A DNA stretch of 64,000 bases from Euclidia mi. Taxonomy: Eukaryota; Arthropoda; Insecta; Lepidoptera; Erebidae. Numbering within the stretch: the stretch's first letter is position 1; each line of letters starts with the position of its first letter. Positions 11,980-22,165 of this stretch are shown here, piece after piece. The DNA lies in assembly GCA_944739405.2 (NCBI GenBank), contig OX123209.2:6951217-7015216 (forward strand), given 5' to 3'. The position numbers and the translations under genes were made by a program. Under the pieces are notes generated by a model that searched no databases, was not told the DNA's origin, and saw nothing but the letters and a program-made list of their open reading frames with translations.

Positions 11980-12099
11980 CGATCAGATTGCGCGCGCGCT
12001 TTTCTTAACTTTATGCGACAGTTGTTTTTGGTACTTATTCGATCAGATTGCGCGCGCGCTTTTCTTAACTTTATGCGACAGTTGTTTTTGGTACTTATT
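11980..12099. repeat. Perfect 60 bp tandem duplication
   Basis: The unit starting CGATCAGATTGCGCGCGCGC and ending TTTTTGGTACTTATT occurs twice without a difference (11980-12039 and 12040-12099). It contains a (CG)n run, so replication slippage is a plausible cause. Confidence 0.95.
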
Positions 12100-12133
12100 T
12101 AATTGAGTGATTGTATTTAGTTGTGTTATTTTA

Positions 12134-12285
12134 GGCCTCCCTCACATTGTGCGACAGCGTTCATCGAGCGTACGCCCGGCGTGCGCTCGGCGTTCACTCT
12201 GTAGTACAAAGTGAACGCCGGACGCACACCGAACGGACGCCGACCGTACGCTCGAGGATCGCTCATGACTAATGTGAGGGAGGCC
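12134..12285. mobile_element. Palindromic MITE with TA target duplication
   Basis: The ends GGCCTCCCTCACATTGTGCG and its near complement (AATGTGAGGGAGGCC) are flanked by TA on both sides (12132-12133 and 12286-12287). The whole 152 bp folds on itself (CGGCGTTCAC / GTGAACGCCG in the middle). The TA duplication points to a Tc1/mariner-type source. A non-autonomous element, no coding capacity. Confidence 0.75.
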
Positions 12286-12379
12286 TAATTGTGTTGTTGT
12301 TTAGTGAACTTTATCATTCGTCATTTTTCATTATTTGTAATAATAATGACAAATTTAGGCCGTCGGAATATGCGGATAT

Positions 12380-12670
12380 GATTGTGTTACGTGGGTTCTT
12401 GTTGATATGAAAAAGACACCAGTGCTTTCCTAATTACTGAACAAAGGGTAATGTGTAATTGTGTAGAATTACTGAAAAAAGTAATTCGTGATAACAATGG
12501 CGGCCATGTTGAGAATTTGAAAATGTAGTGCTACCTTTTACGTGGGTTTGTGTTAAGTGGGTTTTTGTTGATATGAAAAATACACCAGTGTTGTGCTTGC
12601 CTAATGAGTGACCAAATTTCATTGGAATGATGCGTAGAAGTACTGAAATAGGTAATTCGTCAATAAATGT
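12380..12670. repeat. Two diverged ~170 bp direct repeats
   Basis: GTTGATATGAAAAAGACACC / GTTGATATGAAAAATACACC and the following AGTACTGAAAxAGTAATTCG (variants) recur at about 12390-12495 and 12560-12665. Confidence 0.6.
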
Positions 12671-13427
12671 GAACTACCTCCGTGGCTCCGTCTGCCGCAT
12701 AGCACACGTTGTCGTTCTTATAAAGATCAGTAACCTAATGTATGACATTTATGGACATTGGTCTACAAATGGTGTTTCATTTTAGGCCTCATATTTTATA
12801 GTTTATTTTGTTTGAAATTTTTATTTTTTTATTTTGGCCCCAGGGTCTCTTTTAATGATATAAAACATTTTATAGGCATCAATGCTACGTCCTTTTTAAA
12901 TAAATCCCCCTATGGTAGCGCCCCCTGTATATATTTCTTGTGTGCGTGTTTGTGTCACAATAGGGTATTTTACCCCATGTGAAAAAAAATATAATAACGT
13001 ATATTTAAGATAGTATTACCGGAAAACATACGGAATATATTAGTTACAGCTCATAAAATGAATAAATAGAATTTTAAAACCATTTTAAAGAATTCCGTTT
13101 TAGTATCTGTGATTTAATCACGCAAAACGGCAGCCGCCATGATGAATGTCATTAACGTCAAATGACGTCATAAACTTAGTAGAATTTGAAACAACTAAAC
13201 CACGTGACTGTCAAAAATGGAAGCATTATACGTTGTTTACTAATATGTTTGCGTAAGCAAGATGGCTTCCAACGTTTTTGTCTGATAACCCGCGAACATT
13301 TAAAATGTAAATTTAAAAGTTGTTTAAAAACTACTTATCAACTGAATATATTTTTTGTAAATTTTCTACTACTTTCTTAAAGTCATAGGATCATCTTGAG
13401 ACACTTTTCAAAAAATGGTGTAATACC

Positions 13428-14169
13428 CTATTGCAATGTGTACTTAAAAGTGTACTGGCGATTATTTGGAATATCAGAATTTAAGCATCTATATTTACGG
13501 TGTTTATTTGTATATTTCACTACAAAGGACCATTGTTTTTCACGACTTCCCAATTTCCAGAACTTTTTGAAGCAATAGTGTCTTTTTCTACTGGCACACT
13601 TAAACCGACAAGTACATGGTGGCCCTAAAGTTTTACAGTCAACCACTTTACCTCTTTTAGACATATACTTTTCTCCCATGTTTGTCAGGTATTTCCTTTT
13701 AGCGTCTGACCATTCAGTAGGACGCCGGGTACGTTTTTTTGTATTTTTTTTGTAACTATGGGACAACACACTGATGGAGACTGAGCCCAATGAATATTAT
13801 TGTCATGCAAGGCACAAAAATCATCTTTACATTTGTTGGAATAATTGTTCAGTGGTGAAGCCATAGGAGTTACAACATCAACCTCAGAAATCGCTGTTGA
13901 AACAGATAACGGTGCTGTTAAAGCAGACAGTGGTGCCAAATCCCCAAAGTCAATACAAGGTGAGTTTTCATAACTCTCAGGCATATCAATAAAAAAAGGA
14001 GATACTTGGGGTGAGGAAGCTGGTGAAGATATGAGTGGCTGTGCGGCATCCGGTTCTGTGAAGCTGTCTTTCCACACGTCGGCCATAGTTTTATCGATGC
14101 TTTCAGCTTCCACGGGAACCGGTGACGATGCAGCCGGCGATACAGTCCGATCATCAGAAATGATTACAT
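13428..14169 (-). pseudogene. Exon 2 of a DDE-like 'DNxxGQNKN' family gene (N-terminal half)
   Basis: The splice acceptor (TTTTTACTATACAATTTCAG, minus strand) ends at 14170. The exon opens in phase 1 and reads DVIISDD, an acidic Pro/Ser-rich linker, then, after a frameshift in an A-run near 13755, a basic block (RRPTEWSDAKRKYLTN) followed by GPPCTCRFKCASRKRHYCFK with a compact Cys group. That block, 'W....RK......G..Y', 'PPC.C..KC', 'F..FW.L......F', begins many insect multi-copy proteins whose C-terminal half has VDLQQ, DNC.GQNKN and DRDFG motifs; the second copy at 20.7-22.1 kb has those. Exon 1 is at 18457-18592 with matching phase. The frameshift and the absence of the catalytic half downstream make it a broken copy. 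Confidence 0.6.
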
Positions 14170-14234
14170 CTGAAATTGTATAGTAAAAATTAGAAAAATA
14201 ACTTCATTACAACGGCAAAAATAATATGGTCGGT

Positions 14235-14498
14235 TGTGACGTCGCGATGACGTCGCGCTGGCACTCCCACTCATCTCGGTCGCCGCACGCTACTATAAAT
14301 ACGTAGGCGCTGGGAGCGCGGGCCCTCTTTTGGCTGCATTCGACTGAACACCGAGAAGCTAAGTACACCAGCTACTCTTCCTGGACGACCTCGGAGGCGA
14401 GTCCCCAACAAGACTCCTTACCATCGCCGAATCACGCGACCCTACATTCAACTCACATTTTTCATTCTAACCAAACCCAAAGGCGATCCAACGTTATA
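14235..14498 (+). repeat. 5' LTR
   Basis: It starts TGTGACGTCGCGATGACG; the end is placed just before the PBS-like site. The part shared with the 3' copy is 14235-14443. Repeated CGTCGCG motifs at the start resemble CRE-type (TGACGTC) enhancer sites. Confidence 0.7.
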
Positions 14499-14499
14499 G

Positions 14500-14511
14500 T
14501 GGCACCCACGG
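14500..14511 (+). promoter_or_regulatory. Primer-binding site of the LTR element
   Basis: TGGCACCCACGG, one base after the inferred LTR end; the TGGYRCCC start is usual for a tRNA 3' CCA-primed site. Confidence 0.55.
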
Positions 14512-14639
14512 GAATATATAGGTAGGGTTTTGTTGGGAATCCGCCTCCGGTAAGTCCTTTTTATTTTATGTTTTTTAACTGTGTATGTGTGAAATCCTTC
14601 CAAAGCAGTGTGTGATTATTTTAGTGGCATATATTGTTT

Positions 14640-14770
14640 TTTTTTCTTGCTCTATTGTGCACGGTAAGTCGGTGGTGTTATGCTGGTCACAATAGACAAT
14701 TTTTTCTTTTTGTTCTGTTGTGCACGGTAGGTCGGTTGGGTTGCGCCGGTCACAACAGACAAAATTTTTC
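14640..14770 (+). repeat. Leader repeat, two ~60 bp units that can each fold
   Basis: Both units contain (C/T)TATTGTGCACGGTA or CTGTTGTGCACGGTA, GGTCGGT and then GGTCACAATAGAC or GGTCACAACAGAC. In each unit the two ends pair (TGTGC..GGTCACA), and the paired bases changed together (ATTG/CAAT against GTTG/CAAC), which suggests a conserved RNA hairpin in the leader, perhaps for packaging. Confidence 0.6.
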
Positions 14771-14869
14771 TTACTACGCTTGGTAAGCATTTTTATATAA
14801 TAACTATTTCTGTTGCCGCGTGTGATAATTAATTTAGTATCAACCGCATAAGTGACAAGTTATAATCGT

Positions 14870-15005
14870 TCGACTGCGGCCACGTGTCCTCTAAAGACGC
14901 GCTATGGTCACATTCATCGATCGCAATCTTTGGCTTACGCTTTAAGGCCTCGCGTCCTCTAAAGACGTGCTAAGGTCACCTTCGTTGGTCGTATGCTTCG
15001 CGATT
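14870..15005 (+). repeat. Two ~70 bp repeats in the LTR element interior
   Basis: CGTGTCCTCTAAAGACGCGC and CGCGTCCTCTAAAGACGTGC, each followed by TA(A/T)GGTCAC(A/C)TTC. Confidence 0.65.
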
Positions 15006-15919
15006 AGCTTTTTTAAATGCCCACTACGGTAATTAATTGCTACTGGTAATTATTGCTAATAATTACTGCTTTGGCTGACTTATGGAACGAATTCACACCC
15101 TTCTCTTTTCCATTTCTTCTCATTTTTCTACTATAACCTTCTGTTAGTGATTTCGTACGGCGATATATTTCTAATTAGTAGATATTATTAAATACTTTCA
15201 CCGCCTACTACGGCGATTATCTTTTAAAATTAACTATTATTTTTCTTTCTTACTAAGAAAAATGCATCTTTGTTATACCACGTCTACTTATTATAGTTGG
15301 ACAGGCTGAGAATGAACGTACCTAAAGATGCTAGCGTTTTACATACTAGGTATTTAGCTAGAATTCCGCGGTCGTTTGTTAATCAAACGTACATGTGTCA
15401 CATGCAGGTTGCTCACTGACAATAATGAACAAATTTAATCTTTGTCTATTTTGTATAAAATACAAATATTATCGTAGAATTATTGGTTGTTCGTTTTGTC
15501 AAACGCTTATTTTGCTACAATCGTTGTTTTTGGTCTTCGATTTTATCTTCTTGTTACTGCCTATGGCTATGTTATTTGCAAATGCATCTATTTATGCATT
15601 TACTGTTCATTGTAAACTCAAACATTAAATTCCTGCGTCGCAATTATTGAATTATATATTTTTTTGTAATTTTTTGTGTTGCTAGGATTGTTTTTTCAAT
15701 GTCTGGTTTCTGTTGAAATATATAAAACATGTAATAATAAATAAATGATAAAATTAAACCGCTGACGGCCGTAAAAATACTTAATTATCAATATGTAACT
15801 TGTTCCTTTTTGCATCTGGTTTTACTAAACCAGTTACCAGGTTATAATGTGTTCTTGTGTTTACGCATATGTTATTAAATCAAACTGAATTTATCAAACT
15901 GAATTGAACTGAAACAAAC

Positions 15920-16145
15920 TTTAACTAAAGTGGGTATTTGCACATAAATTAAATCAATAACTTCTATTCTTGAATAACTAAGTGGCTATTTACATATAAA
16001 TCAAATAAATAATTTTTATACCTCATTAAATAACTAAAGTGGCTGTTTACACACAAATTAAATAAATGATTTCAATACATAAATACCTAAAGTTGGTAAT
16101 TATACATTAATCAATAATTTATATATTTTAATAACTAAAGCAAAT
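15920..16145 (+). repeat. Diverged ~63 bp tandem repeat, about four units
   Basis: Units share TAACTAAAGTGG(C/G)TATTT and AAATTAAATAAATxATTT. AT-rich, in the LTR element interior. Confidence 0.6.
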
Positions 16146-16798
16146 TAATTGATGTACAAGTTTAAGTAAATCTCCTTTCGTATTTCACCATCATCTATTT
16201 TAAACCTTAAAGCTGAATAAAATAATTAAACCTTATTCTATTACAGCAAAAACATGTTTATAAACGATTGGGTACAGTTTCATTAACAACAATGACAGAA
16301 GACGCATATCTATTCAAAGTTATAATTACCTACATATTTGTAAATGCCAACAATAGTGCTATTATTTCCGAGTTGGAGCTCACAAGATAACGCATTGTGT
16401 TGTGTTAACGATTTATATAAACATGCTAACATAAAACTTGAATAAATGTTTCAGTTATAAATTGTCGCAGAAGTTTATTAAATGTAATATTGTTACACAA
16501 ATCTGTTATTTATCTAACTAACTATCCAACTATCTGATAACTATCTAAATATCAGATATGTTTGGCAAACCAAGGGGTTTGTCTTCGTGATTTCCATATA
16601 AAAGATCTTAAATTAACTCACTACAAAGTTTAAGAATGTAATGATTAATGCTCATCACTAATGATCTAATCACAAAAATAACTTAAAGATTTTATATACT
16701 CTTTAACTCCCAATTACAGCTTAATCATGTACCCAATTATCTTGGTACATATAGCTTTAGTAATGACTGATCGTAATGTAAAAAAATATTTTTTCCCT

Positions 16799-16860
16799 TA
16801 TGGCTCAGTGGTTAAAAGGTTGTTGTCGGATCGGTCTCTGGTTCGATTCTCGCTTGTGTT
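16799..16860 (+). repeat. tRNA-like SINE head
   Basis: TGGCTCAGTGGTTAAAAGG fits a pol III A box and GGTTCGATTCT a B box at the usual spacing, but the arms do not make a full cloverleaf. I take it as a tRNA-derived repeat remnant. Confidence 0.45.
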
Positions 16861-17610
16861 TTTTTAGCTATGGTAGTGTATACTATATCATCGATCGTCT
16901 CCTGCGGTGATATATTATTCATTACATCTTACTCCGAATTGTGTATTTGCCGTTAATGACTTTGTATCGTGTTCAGAAACTAAATAATGACATACGGCAA
17001 TGGAATGCGGTCGGCGCCAAGCGCGCACTGATGACTCACGTGTCTACCAGAGCTTAAACTTTCCATCGCCGTAGTAATTGTTTATTTTATTTTAAATGAA
17101 TACCATTTGTCCTTGCAATTCGCATCGAGCGTGTTAATGAGCAATTTGCTTGTGATATTGCCAACTGATCGTAATATTGTTAGTATCGTAATATAGTAAG
17201 ATCGTAATATTAGTTAACGACTTATACATTTTCAATTTAATTTTACTTATCGAGCCCGGGTGGCTAGGTGTTGCCTAGCAACCTAGACTGGGTAACTAAT
17301 TACTTTAAACCTCACGTATAATACCTCTTCGCGCGTCTTGTATTATAATGAATACGACTCGCATCGGGAATCAATGGTGGCTTGTTGTTGTGTGTAGGCC
17401 TTTTGAATGTGATGAATGTCAGGTACTAGGAACGTTCAATGCTTGGTGACGTATGAATGGCCGAGGGTTATACTTGGTTTTCTTTTTCTTCCAGGGTTAG
17501 TAGTTGCTTGTTCTTAGCTTACTGACACCATCACTCATCTGCTTCAGGGTCCCGGAATGCAGTTGCCGCCTACCAGCTACAGAATTTTCCCTCTGGGAAA
17601 ATTCTGGCCT

Positions 17611-17620
17611 AATGGGGGGT
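17611..17620 (+). promoter_or_regulatory. Polypurine tract of the LTR element
   Basis: AATGGGGGG next to the 3' LTR start; the usual site for plus-strand DNA priming. Confidence 0.6.
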
Positions 17621-17623
17621 GTG

Positions 17624-17832
17624 TGTGACGTCGCGATGACGTCGCGCTGGCACTCCCACTCATCTCGGTCGCTGCACGCTACTATAAATACGGAGGCGCT
17701 GGGAGCGCGGGCCCTCTTTTGGCTGCATTCGACTGAACACCGAGAAGCTAAGTACACCAGCTACTCTTCCTGGACGACCTCGGAGGCGAGTCCCCAACAA
17801 GACTCCTTACCATCGCCGAATCACGCGACCCT
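17624..17832 (+). repeat. 3' LTR, truncated at its end
   Basis: Matches 14235-14443; beyond GCGACCCT the sequence no longer follows the 5' LTR. Confidence 0.8.
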
Positions 17833-17978
17833 GATTATATCTCTTTAAATAGCATTTATTAGTATTTTTTTTAAGTAAAATCATTTGCTAAAGGATGTGT
17901 TAGATTCTTTGATGAATTAAATCGATTTTTAATTGTAACATTTAACCTCGTTTCTCATTTAACCACAACCTAAGTAGG

Positions 17979-18930
17979 GACAACGTTACACGGTGTTAAT
18001 AAGTATTAAAAAAAGGGTTTAAAATAAATAAATGTGCATAAAATAAAACAATATGGTCAATTTTAGTTGTTACATAGGCACATTGTGTAAAATCTTCGAA
18101 GAACAATGTCACATATGCACTTTCCACTACAAAATAAAACAAAAACTACCGTGAACAACGTTCCATGTAATAATGGGACTGTGTTTTAGAAAAGAATTTT
18201 CAATGAACATCGAATCATCGTCACATATTCCTCGATTTATTAATTTTATCTTTTGTTATTACTAAATATTTATGTATTTAATTTTTAAATTCAATATTTC
18301 AACTTCAACATTTTGGTAAATATATCAAATAAGCATACCACTTTTCCACGAACAACGTCCCATGTGTATATAGGGCGCTTTAACTCAACAATTTTTAATG
18401 TATAATTATGACACATTCATATATATTATACTTAATATAAATACTGCTGTACTTACCCTGATTAATATTATAACAATATGCATCAATTTCTTCCTCCGCG
18501 ATCTTCGTGGGTGTTTCATTTTGCAGGAAATTATACACTTTTTGAGGACTTAATGCTAAGTTTACAAGTCGTCTCGATCTGGTATTGTACATTTTATATA
18601 GATTCAGGAATGAAAACTAAAATAACCCTTCGGCGCAAAATATTGCGAATCGCGCAGCACGCGTCCGCCTTGCAATGAACAGTGGCGCGACTGACGATAC
18701 GACGCGGCGCTCGCGCGCTCTTGCAACATGGCCGGCGGCAGATGTAACAATGTAACCTTGTTCGGGAGAACGTGCTGCGCGTGTTTCGTTGTTTCAAATA
18801 AAATGTTCCGAAATGGTGTATAAAAAATTATAAAAAAAATATCACATATAGAAAACAGTAGAATAAGGTAGAAAATGTAATAAAAGCTATTTCGTCACAT
18901 GGTTACATGTAACTTTGTTCTTCGGGCAAG
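17979..18930. promoter_or_regulatory. Six copies of a GAACAANGTYNCATGT motif around exon 1
   Basis: Copies near 17982, 18103, 18155, 18351 (plus strand) and near 18762 and 18912 (minus strand), e.g. GAACAACGTTCCATGTAA and GAACAACGTCCCATGTG. They surround the first exon of the DDE-like gene. Subterminal repeats bound by the element's own transposase would look like this, as would promoter sites. Confidence 0.45.
18457..18592 (-). pseudogene. Exon 1 of the DDE-like 'DNxxGQNKN' family gene
   Basis: ATG at 18592 opens a 45-codon exon: a basic start (MYNTRSRRLVNLALSPQK), then an acidic end (IAEEEIDAYCYNINQ). It closes with a strong donor (CAGG|GTAAGT at 18456/18455) leaving one base (phase 1). 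The acceptor at 14170 supplies AT to complete GAT (Asp), so the two exons join in frame across a ~4.3 kb intron that holds the LTR element. A GC-rich segment with many CG pairs lies just upstream (18640-18790) and could be the promoter. Exon joining is inference from signals and phase. Confidence 0.5.
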
Positions 18931-19154
18931 TCGATATATGCAAAAGAACTGAAATAAATTCGACAGTTTATTAAACAAGATTTTTTAATGACAAGTGCTA
19001 ATTATTTCAAAATAGTATCTGTTGTAATGAAAAACTTTGTAGGTGGCGTTAATTATTTTGCATTAGAAACGGCTCATGTTTGCGGTGTTCTACATCAAGT
19101 AAATTTAATGAGGCTGGTAGTGGAAAAGTATTTTGCGATAAGATACTACCACAA

Positions 19155-19563
19155 CTAGGCCGTGTGGTTGACGGCATACAATACAAGTGTCACCACCCCC
19201 TATCTTCCCGTGGGTGTCGTAAGAGGCGACTAAGGGATAACACGATGCATATACCATCTTTGCGTAGAGACGGAAAACTCGACATCAAACCCTATACGAC
19301 TGCCTCGTTGGTCTCGCGGCATAAATGTGCGCGTGGGATCGGGAGGTCCCGGGCTCGTTTCCTGGGTCGGGCAGTGTTATTGGGTTTTTCTGTCACGAAA
19401 TTCTCAGTAGCAGCACGGAGTCTAGAAATGTGCCCGGTACGGCAATAGGCTCGCCCCTTATTACGTGGGACTAAAGTATATCTGGCGAAAAGTGGGTGTA
19501 GAAATACACCTCTGCCTACCCCTTCGGGGATAAAAGGCGTGACGATATGTATGTATGTATGTG
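19155..19563 (+). mobile_element. Full tRNA-derived SINE with 11 bp target duplication
   Basis: TACTACCACAA flanks it on both sides (19144-19154 and 19564-19574). The front part carries CCGTGTGGTTGACGG and GGGTGTCGTAAGAGGCGAC. The tRNA-like part has GACTGCCTCGTTGGTCTCG (A box) and GGTCCCGGGCTCGTTTCC (B box). The end has CTGCCTACCCCTTCGGGGAT and (TATG)n. I recognise the tail as that of a lepidopteran SINE of the Metulj type. Confidence 0.85.
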
Positions 19564-19735
19564 TACTACCACAAATTAAAATTAGACAATGTGAAAAGTA
19601 ATTTAGCTTCTAAGAGAAAACTTTTCAAAAATCAAATACAAAGAGATGGTCATTGACTTTGGTTTTGTTTTATTTTACACTAACAATCGCCCATATATTT
19701 GTTAAACGTGTTTATTTGTAATTAAAATATCATTC

Positions 19736-19857
19736 CTGTGATCAATCATTTCAAATTTTTGGTGAAATGAAAGATCACAGATATTAGGAATATTTTAATA
19801 TATATTTAACTTTTTAGGCAGTTTGTATCCAATTCCAACTGCCTTAAAAGTTAAATA
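19736..19857. repeat. Two neighbouring palindromes
   Basis: CTGTGATCAATCATTTCA (19736-19753) pairs with 19763-19780; TATTTAACTTTTTAGGCAG (from 19803) pairs with 19836-19857. Each has one or two mismatches. Confidence 0.8.
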
Positions 19858-20698
19858 TTGTAATAACAATTTAAGGGAAAAGCGCTAAGGTAGACCGCGA
19901 CATTTAAATTTTCTTATGTTTTTGCATTGCTGGTCAGTATTATGTTGTACGTTGATTAAAATATGATTCGCGACCGTAGCAAAGATGTATTTACATAATT
20001 GAAGACATGAGTTGATGAAGGTGATATGTCACTGGTTCATAATTTATCAGGAACAAGTTGCAAAGTTGTCATTATTATTTTGTGGATAATTGTTTATATG
20101 AGTTACTTTTAGTTAATAATACTGGACTATATACTAAATAATGTTGTGTATTTTTATGTAGTCGGTAAAAAATAATACAAAGTTAGAATTAATAGGTTTT
20201 ATTTAAATAAATAGGAACATAACACCTTTTTCCACAGGTGAGTTTACGAAAAAAATAACAAATAGAAAATGAATGAGCGTAGTAACACAAAAACCTTCAA
20301 AGTGCCTTTTTATTGGTATGACATAGGTTTAATCGCATTGCGCAAGTATTGTTTCATAGTAATAGCGGTATTTAGGCTTAATAAATGGAAGTTGATCCTT
20401 TATATCAGATTTTTTTCGGACGCAACCGGCCTATATTTTCTTCCGATGCGTTCAATGTCAAAATTCTCGCCAGCAACGTATTTTTTCAATATGTCGACCT
20501 TTTTGAAAGGAGTATATTCGTCATAGCTCTCTTTGTATAGATAAGACCCATATTCCTTTACACGTATCCATCGTACCCAGCTCTAAAAGAAACCTCTTTA
20601 AGAAACCTTATCTTTTCTCGATTTATTAGATGAAGCTTATTTTGCAAATCATCAATCTTTCGAAAGTGGTCTGGCATATCAATAATAACATTGTTCCA
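19858..20698. other. No gene recognised
   Basis: An 85-codon plus frame (20269-20526) has no motif I can place. The adjoining minus strand (20540-20700) is probably the 3' part of the DDE-like pseudogene. Confidence 0.4.
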
Positions 20699-22150
20699 CT
20701 ACGCTTTACAAATAATTTCCCTGTATTGGTCAGGTGGATGAACAGCTTCGTGTTTTCTTAAAACTTTCTCAATTCTCCCAAAATCTCTATCTGAATCCAG
20801 ATACGAATGGCCTACCTCAGAAAAATTGTGAACTATTACTTTAAAATAGTGTTTTTTTATCAAATACTGATACAAAGCAATCATGTTAAAATTTTTGTTC
20901 TGGCCGACCATATTAGTAAATGATCTTTATTTTGCCATGCATTATCAACCTCTATAAATCTTAATAAGGAACTAGCTACCTCACAACTCCCACGGTCAGC
21001 TACACCCCTGTCCAAGTGCAGCAAAATGCCTTCTCTTTAATCCCATCAACAACATGGATTCCTAAATTATAGAACTAAAGCTGTCATACGTAAAACGCTT
21101 TACTAGCTGGTATCTTTGGTAGAGACATTGTCTGTTGCAAATCTACGGTAATGTAAAGTAAACTATGGTTTTCACCAGGTCGTTTTCTGTCAGCAATCAT
21201 TGCTTCAACAGCGGCATGGTAATTTGATAGGTGCTCATCAGTTGAGCCACCGGAATCACATGTAGAGCATTTTAGTTACATTTAGTAGTGGTGACAAGTA
21301 TAGTTTGTGCATATTTTTGTTACGCGAATAGCGGGATTGGTCAGCCGGAAAGCTTGAAATATGTTGCTTAATTTTCTCTTTCACATCATCACCTAGCTTG
21401 TGAGGTATGTTACTGTGATGGCCTCGGCGATCTGGAGGTGAAGCTGCAACGCCTGTTTTAATTCGGTCTTTTATAATATCTATCTTTTTCCTCCCAATAG
21501 CATACAACCCACACAAACCCAACTTGCAAACTTCAGTGGTAACGCCTTTATTTGTGATAAAATATTTATACGTTGCCGATTTATGTTTAAGAGCATTCTT
21601 ACGTTGTCTTGCTACTTGCTGACTTACTATGCTTCTAAAAAGTAGAGCATTTTTACTATTAGTATCAAGAGAGTAAAAATCTCTCTTTCTTCAATGCCAA
21701 ATTTGTTAGAGCAAGCTAGCCTGCATTTCTCATGACATAAAACTCCTTCTTTCACAACTTGTTTGGCACCAAACTGTTTTTGTAATACCTATATTCTAAT
21801 CCTCTTTCTCTCGCTATTGCTGCCGCTTTTTTCTTCCATGTTTCACATTTTGTGGGCCTTTTCTTTGATTTCGGCGGAAACACTTTACGATTTTTATTTA
21901 AATTGTCTGTAATATCTGCTGCATTATTTAAAGGTTCTTGGGTTCGACTAGTTGACGGCTGGTTGTTAACATCTGAATCTATTAGTTCTTGTATAAATTT
22001 TTTATCAAAATCAATAGTTGAACTTGAGCTCCTCGAAAGTATATTTGGAATATAAATACTTCATCACTGCCAGTAGAAAAATAAGATAAATGATCATCGT
22101 ATGAATTCGGAATAACAACGTTTTGTAATGGTGTTATATGCTTATTTTTT
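20699..22150 (-). pseudogene. Second DDE-like 'DNxxGQNKN' family copy (catalytic half kept)
   Basis: Reading minus from 22150: NVVIPNSYDDHLSYFSTG, then the basic block RPTKCETWKKKAA (same domain as in the 13.4 kb exon), KSATYKYFITNKG, VCKLGLCGLYAIGRKK, DRRGHHSNIPHKL, HISSFPADQSRYSRNKN, then VDLQQTMSLPKIP (about 21130), GQNKNFNMIALYQYL (about 20900) and SDRDFGRIEKVLRK (about 20790). The three acidic sites (VDLQQ, the DN before GQNKN, DRDFG) suggest a DDE/D nuclease fold. I believe the core is what databases call DUF7869. Stops and frameshifts occur throughout, and the Asp before GQNKN reads as Met, so the copy is dead. Its order of domains supports the 13.4/18.5 kb exons belonging to the same family. 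Confidence 0.65.
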
Positions 22151-22165
22151 CTTTCTTCTTTCTTT

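Larger units (their letters stand above)
14235..17832 (+). mobile_element. Non-coding LTR retrotransposon (LARD/TRIM-like) inside the intron
   Basis: Direct repeats at 14235-14443 and 17624-17832 match almost perfectly (differences such as CGCCGCACG/CGCTGCACG). Each starts TGTGACGTCGCG and has a TATA box (CTATAAATAC) and an initiator-like GCATTCGACTG. A PBS-like TGGCACCCACGG follows the left LTR and a polypurine run (AATGGGGGG) precedes the right one. The 3.1 kb interior has no gag or pol frame, so the element depends on proteins from elsewhere. The right LTR lacks about its last 55 bp. It splits the two exons of the minus-strand DDE-like gene. Confidence 0.8.

Noticed and set aside
16799..16860. 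Functional tRNA gene
   Set aside because: A and B boxes are present but no cloverleaf or closed acceptor stem can be drawn; tRNA-derived SINE head is more likely.
17497..17848. Small frames on both strands in the 3' LTR
   Set aside because: They only reflect the GC-rich LTR; same frames are not kept in the 5' LTR copy.
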